This document shows positions 58,639-64,000 of a stretch of DNA of 64,000 nt, piece by piece. Every line of letters starts with the position of its first letter. Positions within the stretch are counted from its first letter, which is position 1. The stretch is taken from positions 1,736,001-1,800,000 of the forward strand of contig CANTUR010000279.1 of assembly GCA_947683625.1 (NCBI GenBank), given 5' to 3'. The stretch is from Mallotus nudiflorus (Eukaryota > Streptophyta > Magnoliopsida > Malpighiales > Euphorbiaceae). The notes below the pieces were generated by a model. It was not told where the DNA came from and made no database searches. It worked only from the letters and a program-made list of their open reading frames with translations. Position numbers and translations under genes: made by a program.

Positions 58639-59643
58639 ATGACAAATCTAGCAAAGCTTGAGTTCGTTGCTCTTGACATCACGGGAAAAAATTATATGTC
58701 TTGGATTCTAGATGTAGAGATGCATCTTCAATCAATGGGGTTAATTGATACCATAAAAGAAAATAATAACACCTCATTGCAAGATAAAGCCAAGTCTATA
58801 ATTTTTCTCCGTCGTCATCTTGATGAAGGATTAAAATGTGAATATTTGACTGTCAAAGATCCAAGTGTTCTTTGGAAGGATCTAAAAGACAGATATGATC
58901 ATCAAAGAGATGTAATACTACCAGTAGTCACTGATGAATGGAGAGCTTTACGCTTTCAAGATTTCAAAAAAGTGAGTGACTATAATTCTGCAATGTTCAA
59001 AATAGTATCACAATTAAAATTCTGTGGACAGACAGTCACAGATGAGGATATGATGGAGAAAACTTACTCCACATTTCATGCATCAAATGTTACACTGCAA
59101 CAACAATACAGGATGCAGAGATTTAAAAAATATTCTGAACTAATTTCATGTCTACTGGTAGCTGAGAAAAATAATGAACTCTTGATGAAAAATCATCAAT
59201 CCCGTCCCACTGGCTCAATAGCATTTCCAGAAGCAAATGCTACAAATTATTCCAGATATAAAAATTACAATAGCCGTGGACGTGGGAGAGGTAGAGGTCG
59301 TGGACGTGGAAGAGGTCAATTCTTTGGCCATGGTCGTGGAAATAAATATAATAATACTCCACAACAAACTCAGACTCAACCTCAAAAGAAGTTAAAATCA
59401 GTCATCAGTGGTGTTCAAGAAAGGCCTCAATATAAGTCTGAAACTATGTGTTTCAGATGTGGTAGTAAAGGACACTGGTCACGAATTTGTCGAACACCAC
59501 CACATCTTTGCCAACTTTATAAGGCATCATTGAAAGGCAAAGAAAAGGAAATAAACTTCAATGAGCATCATACTCATGTTAATGATACAACTCATTTAGA
59601 TGTTTCTGATTTTACTGATGATTTTACTGACAATGGAAATTGA
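58639..59643 (+). CDS. Copia D gag
   Basis: The 334-residue intact protein begins MTNLAKLEFVALDITGKNYM then SWILDVEMHLQSMGL, the DUF4219/UBN2-like copia capsid start. The capsid continues through LWKDLKDRYDHQ and YNSAMFKIVSQLKFCG. Around residues 214-228 is an arginine-glycine repeat (RGRGRGRGRGRGRG), then a glutamine-rich linker. A zinc knuckle near residues 272-285 reads CFRCGSKGHWSRIC (CX2CX4HX4C, intact). An acidic, histidine-containing tail ends at a TGA. It forms the virus-like particle and binds genomic RNA. It is in a different frame from pol, which begins about 140 bases later. Gag appears functional. Confidence 0.93.
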   Translation: MTNLAKLEFVALDITGKNYMSWILDVEMHLQSMGLIDTIKENNNTSLQDKAKSIIFLRRHLDEGLKCEYLTVKDPSVLWKDLKDRYDHQRDVILPVVTDEWRALRFQDFKKVSDYNSAMFKIVSQLKFCGQTVTDEDMMEKTYSTFHASNVTLQQQYRMQRFKKYSELISCLLVAEKNNELLMKNHQSRPTGSIAFPEANATNYSRYKNYNSRGRGRGRGRGRGRGQFFGHGRGNKYNNTPQQTQTQPQKKLKSVISGVQERPQYKSETMCFRCGSKGHWSRICRTPPHLCQLYKASLKGKEKEINFNEHHTHVNDTTHLDVSDFTDDFTDNGN

Positions 59644-59807
59644 GACATCTATAATTTTAAGTATATTGTTATTACTTATTTGATTCAGAAGAAAATGTTA
59701 TTGTTATGTATGTTATTTTTAAATTAAATAAAATGTCCTACTTTATAATTATTTTATGTTTTTACCTTAATTGATTAATTTTGTGTTTATCTATTTTGAA
59801 GTTTAAT
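59644..59807 (+). other. Gag-pol junction, AT-rich, possible intron
   Basis: Stops in the gag frame and AT-rich sequence separate gag from the first pol Met at 59808. The stretch ends with TTTTGAAG (AG at 59800-59801), a plausible splice acceptor. A GT at 59602, inside the last gag codons, would join gag in phase to 59802 by removing 200 bases. A better-looking donor, GTATAT near 59660, lies after the gag stop and would not fuse the frames. Confidence 0.4.
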
Positions 59808-62531
59808 ATGGATTGTACTCAACATAAAGACAATATTGGAGATCTCTGCATACCAGATAGTGGTACTACACATACTATCTTGAAAAATAGAGATTATTTC
59901 TCTGAAATAAAGCCCACAAAGGCAGTTGTAAAAACAATATCAGGTCCTGTAGATCTGATTGAAGGAATTGGCAAAGCTAAATTTATGTTACCAAATGGAA
60001 CAAAGTTTATAATTGATGAAGCTTTGTTTTCACCAAAATCAACAAGAAATTTGTTGAGTTTTGATGACATATATCGAAATGGGTGTGATACCCAATCTAT
60101 TACTATAAATGGTAACAAATATTTAAATATAGTTTCCTATGAATCAGGAAAAATGCAAGTATTAGAAAGACTGTCAAAACTCCCTACTGGATTGCATTAC
60201 ATGCATATACATGTAATTGAATCAAATATGGCAGTAAAAGAAAAATCTTATGATCCTTCAATAATAAATTTATGGCATGACAGATTAGGTCATCCTGGAT
60301 CAGTAATGATGCGAAGGATAATTGAGAATTCACATGGGCATCCCTTAAAGGGGCAAAGAATTCCTCAATCAAATGAAATGCCATGTACAGCTTGTTCTCT
60401 TGGAAAATTAATCTTGAGACCTTCACCATCTAAAATTCAAAATGAATCACCTATGTTTCTTGAAAGAATTCAAGGTGATATATATGGGCCAATTCACCCA
60501 CCATGTGGACCATTCAGATATTTTATGGTATTAATTGATGCATCTAGTAGATGGTCACATGTTTGTCTATTGTCAACTCATAATGTTGCATTTGCAAGGT
60601 TGCTTGCTGAAATTATTAAATTACGAGCACAATTCCCTGATTATACAATCAAGAGGGTAAGACTTGATAATGCTGGTGAATTTACATCTCAAGCATTCAA
60701 TGATTATTGTATGTCTACTGGAATCATTGTTGAGCATCCCGTTGCCCATGTACATACTCAAAATGGTTTAGCTGAATCATTGATTAAACGACTTCAGTTT
60801 ATTGCTAGACCATTAATAATGAGAACAAAGCTTCCCATTTCAGTTTGGGGTCATGCAATCCTACATGTTGCTTCATTAATTCGCATCAGACCTAGTGCAT
60901 ATCATAAATACTCCCCACTACAATTGGCATTTGGTCAAGAGCCAAATATTTCCCATCTCAAAATTTTTGGTTGTGCAGTATATATACCCATTGCGCCACC
61001 TCAGCGCACAAAAATGGGTCCTCAACGAAGATTGGGAATTTATGTTGGGTTTGAAACACCCTCGATTATTAGATATCTTGAACCTCTAACTGGTGATGTT
61101 TTTACAGCACGTTTTGCTGATTGCCAATTTAATGAGGTTGTTTTCCCAACATTAGGAAAAGGGGAGAAAGAAGTGAAAAGGGATATTTCATGGAATGAAC
61201 CATCATTATTGCATCTGGATCCTCACACAAAACAATGTGAATTAGAAGTGCAAAAGATTGTGCACTTACAAGCAATTGCAAATCAATTGCCAGATGCATT
61301 TACTGATACAAAAAGAGTGACTAAATCATATATACCAGCAGCCAATGCTCCTGCTCGTATTGAAATTCCAGAAATAAAATCTGAGAATAAAGACACTCAT
61401 GAGTCTAAAACACGCCAGAAGTGTGGAATACCAATTGGTTCTAAGGATAAAAATCCTCGAAAGAGAAAGGGAGTAGATAATCATATTGATAGCGAGGAAA
61501 ATATCCCTGAAGAAATAGAAAATAAAGAAAGTCATGAAACATTGTCATATACTGTTGCATGTGAAATCATAAATGACAAAGATGATCCTGAACCAAAATC
61601 AGTCATGGAATGTCAAAATAGGCATAATTGGATAAAATGGAAAGATGCTATGCAGGCTGAATTGGACTCACTAAACAAACGAAATGTTTTTGGGCCAATT
61701 ATTCCTATGCCTAAAAATGTGAAACCTGTAGGATACAAGTGGGTCTTTGTACGAAAGAGAAATGAGAAAAATAAAATAATAAGGTACAAAGCTAGACTTG
61801 TAGCTCAAGGTTTTTCACAAAGGCCAGGAATTGATTATGATGAAACGTATTCTCCTGTTATGGATGCAATTACGTTCAGGTATCTGATTAGCCTAGTAGT
61901 TTCTAAGAAATTAGAAATGCGTCTTATGGATGTTGTGACTGCTTATTTGTATGGATCACTTGATAGTGACATTTATATGAAAATCCCAGAAGGATTTAAA
62001 ATGCCTGAAGCATTAAGTACAAAACCCAAAGAAATGTATTCGATCAAGCTCCAGAAATCTTTATATGGGTTAAAACAGTCTGGGCGCATGTGGTATAATC
62101 GTTTAAGCGATTATTTGATTAATAAAGGATATGTGAGTAATATTATTTGCCCATGCATTTTTATTAAGAAAACAATATCCGGATTTGTGATTATAGCTGT
62201 ATATGTTGATGATTTGAATATCATTGGAATAGAAAATGAGATCCATGAAGCAACAGTATACTTAAAGGAAGAATTTGAAATGAAAGATCTTGGAAAAACC
62301 AAGTATTGCCTTGGTTTACAGATTGAGCAAATGCACAATGGGATATTCGTGCATCAATCAAATTACACAGAAAAGATCTTGAAACGCTTTAATATGGATA
62401 AAGCAAATCCTTTAAGTACTCCAATGGTCGTTAGATCACTCAATATTGAGACTGATCCATTTCGCCCTGTGAAGAAAATGAAGAAATTCTTGGTCCTGAA
62501 TTTCCATATCTCAGTGCCATTGGAGCTCTAA
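59781..62531 (+). CDS. Copia D pol: protease, integrase, reverse transcriptase
   Basis: The open frame covers 59781-62531, with the first ATG at 59808. Counting from 59781, protease has D26-S27-G28 (CIPDSGTTHTI). The pre-integrase domain has LWHDRLGHPG and a C..C pair in MPCTACSLGK. The integrase catalytic triad is D233, D296 and E332, correctly spaced D-35-E. RT begins near residue 615 (WIKWKDAMQAELDSL, GYKWVFVRKR), with the YKARLVAQGFSQ motif, LYGLKQSGRMWYNRL, and the catalytic YVDD at about 808-811. It ends in IEQMHNGIFVHQSNYTEKIL. The last ~20 residues are frameshifted: from about 62465 conserved sequence continues in the next frame, so one base appears missing. It encodes the enzymes for cDNA synthesis and insertion. 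Confidence 0.93.
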   Translation: MCLSILKFNMDCTQHKDNIGDLCIPDSGTTHTILKNRDYFSEIKPTKAVVKTISGPVDLIEGIGKAKFMLPNGTKFIIDEALFSPKSTRNLLSFDDIYRNGCDTQSITINGNKYLNIVSYESGKMQVLERLSKLPTGLHYMHIHVIESNMAVKEKSYDPSIINLWHDRLGHPGSVMMRRIIENSHGHPLKGQRIPQSNEMPCTACSLGKLILRPSPSKIQNESPMFLERIQGDIYGPIHPPCGPFRYFMVLIDASSRWSHVCLLSTHNVAFARLLAEIIKLRAQFPDYTIKRVRLDNAGEFTSQAFNDYCMSTGIIVEHPVAHVHTQNGLAESLIKRLQFIARPLIMRTKLPISVWGHAILHVASLIRIRPSAYHKYSPLQLAFGQEPNISHLKIFGCAVYIPIAPPQRTKMGPQRRLGIYVGFETPSIIRYLEPLTGDVFTARFADCQFNEVVFPTLGKGEKEVKRDISWNEPSLLHLDPHTKQCELEVQKIVHLQAIANQLPDAFTDTKRVTKSYIPAANAPARIEIPEIKSENKDTHESKTRQKCGIPIGSKDKNPRKRKGVDNHIDSEENIPEEIENKESHETLSYTVACEIINDKDDPEPKSVMECQNRHNWIKWKDAMQAELDSLNKRNVFGPIIPMPKNVKPVGYKWVFVRKRNEKNKIIRYKARLVAQGFSQRPGIDYDETYSPVMDAITFRYLISLVVSKKLEMRLMDVVTAYLYGSLDSDIYMKIPEGFKMPEALSTKPKEMYSIKLQKSLYGLKQSGRMWYNRLSDYLINKGYVSNIICPCIFIKKTISGFVIIAVYVDDLNIIGIENEIHEATVYLKEEFEMKDLGKTKYCLGLQIEQMHNGIFVHQSNYTEKILKRFNMDKANPLSTPMVVRSLNIETDPFRPVKKMKKFLVLNFHISVPLEL

Positions 62532-63199
62532 TGTATCTTGCTAATTGTACTAGACCTGACATTTCTTTTGCAGTCAATTTATTAGCAAGGTTCAGTTCAG
62601 CTCCAACAAAAAGGCATTGGAAAGGGGTCAAACATATACTTCGATACCTTCGAGGAAATGTTGATTTGGGTTTATTTTATTCTAACAATTCAAAACAAGA
62701 AATGATTGGTTATGCAGATGCAGGGCATTTATCTGATCCTCATAAAGCAAAATCTCAAACAGGCTATGTGTTCACAAATAATGGAACTGCAATTTCTTGG
62801 CGTTCCCAGAAACAAACGCTTGTCACTACTTCCTCAAATCATTCTGAAATTATTGCACTACATGAAGTAAGTAGAGAGTGTGTGTGGCTTAGATCAATGA
62901 CACATCATATTGAAGAATCTTGTGGTTTTCCAGTCAACAAAAGTCCAACAATTTTATATGAAGATAATGCAGCATGCATTGCACAGTTAAGGGAAGGATA
63001 TATCAAAAGTGATAGAACCAAACATATACCTCCAAGATTCTTTTCATACACTCAAGAGCTAATAAAAGACAATCATATAGATATCAAGTATATTCAGTCT
63101 AGCCAGAATTCAACTGATCTTTTCACAAAGGCACTTCCAACTGCAATCTTTAGAAAGCACGTTCACGATATTGGAATGCGACATCTACATACTATGTGA
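62480..63199 (+). CDS. Copia D RNase H, separated from pol by a frameshift
   Basis: From the ATG at 62531 it reads MYLANCTRPDISFAVNLLAR then FSSAPTKRHWKGVKHILRYL. The RNase H core follows, with IGYADAGHLSDPHKAKSQTG, TTSSNHSEIIALHEVSRECV, ILYEDNAACIAQ and RTKHIPPRFF. The expected catalytic acidic residues (D in YADAG, E in SEIIAL, D in YEDNA) are present. It ends TDLFTKALPTAIF then HTM at a TGA. Conserved residues just upstream of this ATG (about 62480-62530) are in this frame, so the ATG is incidental and the segment belongs to pol. RNase H degrades the RNA strand during reverse transcription. Confidence 0.9.
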   Translation, partial: EEILGPEFPYLSAIGALMYLANCTRPDISFAVNLLARFSSAPTKRHWKGVKHILRYLRGNVDLGLFYSNNSKQEMIGYADAGHLSDPHKAKSQTGYVFTNNGTAISWRSQKQTLVTTSSNHSEIIALHEVSRECVWLRSMTHHIEESCGFPVNKSPTILYEDNAACIAQLREGYIKSDRTKHIPPRFFSYTQELIKDNHIDIKYIQSSQNSTDLFTKALPTAIFRKHVHDIGMRHLHTM

Positions 63200-63330
63200 A
63201 GGAAGATTATACATATCAACTTGAGGGGGAGAATATCATGCACTGTACTCTTTTTCCTTAAGCTAAAGTTTTTCCCACTGGGTTTTATTTAGCAAGGTTT
63301 TAACGAGGCAGTTGCAAAATATTGTTATTC

Positions 63331-63339
63331 AAGGGGGAG
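63331..63339 (+). promoter_or_regulatory. Polypurine tract of copia D
   Basis: AAGGGGGAG ends exactly where the 3' LTR begins at TATTATG, confirming the TA start of the LTR. Confidence 0.9.
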
Positions 63340-63660
63340 TATTATGAATGTGAATGAACAATATATTGCTTGTGAATGAACAATATATTGCTTGTGAGAG
63401 AATAGTTCTCAAATAGTGAAAAGAAAATCTCTATATAAAGGGATTGAAATTCATTAATGAGGATATTAAGATTAAGAAGAAGAAAAGATAGATTACTCTC
63501 CAAATTCTTTCAATATTATAGTTCTCTAAATTCTCTCCAAACTCTTTCTAAATTCTCTCAAAATCATTCTACTATAAAATATTTTTCTTCTAGTTAAATA
63601 CTACTAAATTCAAGTTTAGTTCTATAACAAAATAAGTAATTCAATCTTTATTTCACAACA
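63340..63660 (+). repeat. Copia D 3' LTR
   Basis: Same length (321 bp) as the 5' LTR, with one substitution. It is followed by the ATAAA target duplication at 63661-63665. Confidence 0.95.
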
Positions 63661-63665
63661 ATAAA

Positions 63666-64000
63666 TACATTTTTGGGTCATTTGAAAAGGATTTTTTTTT
63701 TTCTCAATCTTCAAAACTTTTTAAAATAGGATGATCCACTCGTGAAAATTCTTTTTTTTTTTAAAACACTTTAAATCAAAAATCTCATTTTTTTTAGAAA
63801 TTAGATTTCTTTATTTTCTTTACTCCCTTAATCATTTTATTTATTTATTTTCATTATCATTTTTTATTCCATTCAAATGAATAATTTTCACCTTTTTTTA
63901 CTTCTATTTAACTCATATAATATTAAAATAAATAAAAATTTAATTTCAAATGATTTTAAACATATAAAATACTAATAAATTAGCTTCAAAACAATACTTA
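63666..64000. other. AT-rich flank
   Basis: T and A runs only. No feature is recognised before the window ends. Confidence 0.6.

Larger units (their letters stand above)
57469..63660 (+). mobile_element. Copia D, young near-complete Ty1/Copia element
   Basis: Flanked by a perfect 5-bp target duplication ATAAA (57464-57468 and 63661-63665). Two 321-bp LTRs differ at a single position seen by eye (GATGTT versus GATATT). The element has a primer-binding site, leader, gag, pol in gag-protease-integrase-RT-RNase H order, and a polypurine tract. One frameshift lies before the RNase H part. The very low LTR divergence means recent insertion. Confidence 0.95.

Overview
This is nuclear DNA of a flowering plant. 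Part of one glutathione S-transferase of the plant-specific tau class is preserved, with GT-AG splice sites. Almost everything else is AT-rich, nested and mostly decayed LTR retrotransposon sequence. The organism is probably a eudicot, perhaps a woody one; that is an impression, not a demonstrated fact. No prokaryotic, organellar or CRISPR features were seen.

Layout. 1-832 is a large foldback inverted repeat. 833-2706 holds a smaller inverted repeat, short tandem repeats and a 21-base G run. 2707-4001 is a solo-LTR-like repeat with a second copy at 55261-56503. About 3994-28511 is one Tat/Ogre-type Ty3/Gypsy element on the minus strand. Its LTRs are about 1.9-2.0 kb, its gag-pol is decayed, and its 3' region carries tandem repeats plus an oppositely oriented, intron-containing plant-mobile-domain gene. 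A plus-strand Tekay/Del-like chromovirus (about 10843-19431) is nested in it; its 5' LTR is cut to about 166 bp while its 3' LTR is 3.4 kb.

28512-34790 is the only gene-bearing interval. It has an intact two-exon tau GST on the minus strand (30464-31553), a broken tandem copy of its first exon (29709-30010), a non-LTR retrotransposon insertion with an 18-bp target duplication (32240-32921), and a non-autonomous hAT-like element (33614-34548).

34790-56891 is plus-strand Ty1/Copia debris. A 5'-truncated element A runs into family B, which has the form LTR-internal-LTR-internal-LTR (about 37700-55149), a tandem product sharing the central LTR. Next comes copia E, whose pol is split by the second solo LTR.

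57469-63660 is a young, nearly intact Copia element D. Its 321-bp LTRs differ at one position, it has a perfect ATAAA target duplication and TA...CA termini. Its primer-binding site resembles the anticodon arm of an isoleucine tRNA. A cluster of AACGG motifs and a TATA box lie in its leader, with an unannotated 55-codon ORF encoding two membrane helices. Gag is intact; pol has one frameshift before the RNase H.

Only the tau GST looks like a working host gene. Element D is the only mobile element that looks recently active. The older elements carry many premature stops, mostly TAG, as expected from cytosine deamination in silenced DNA.
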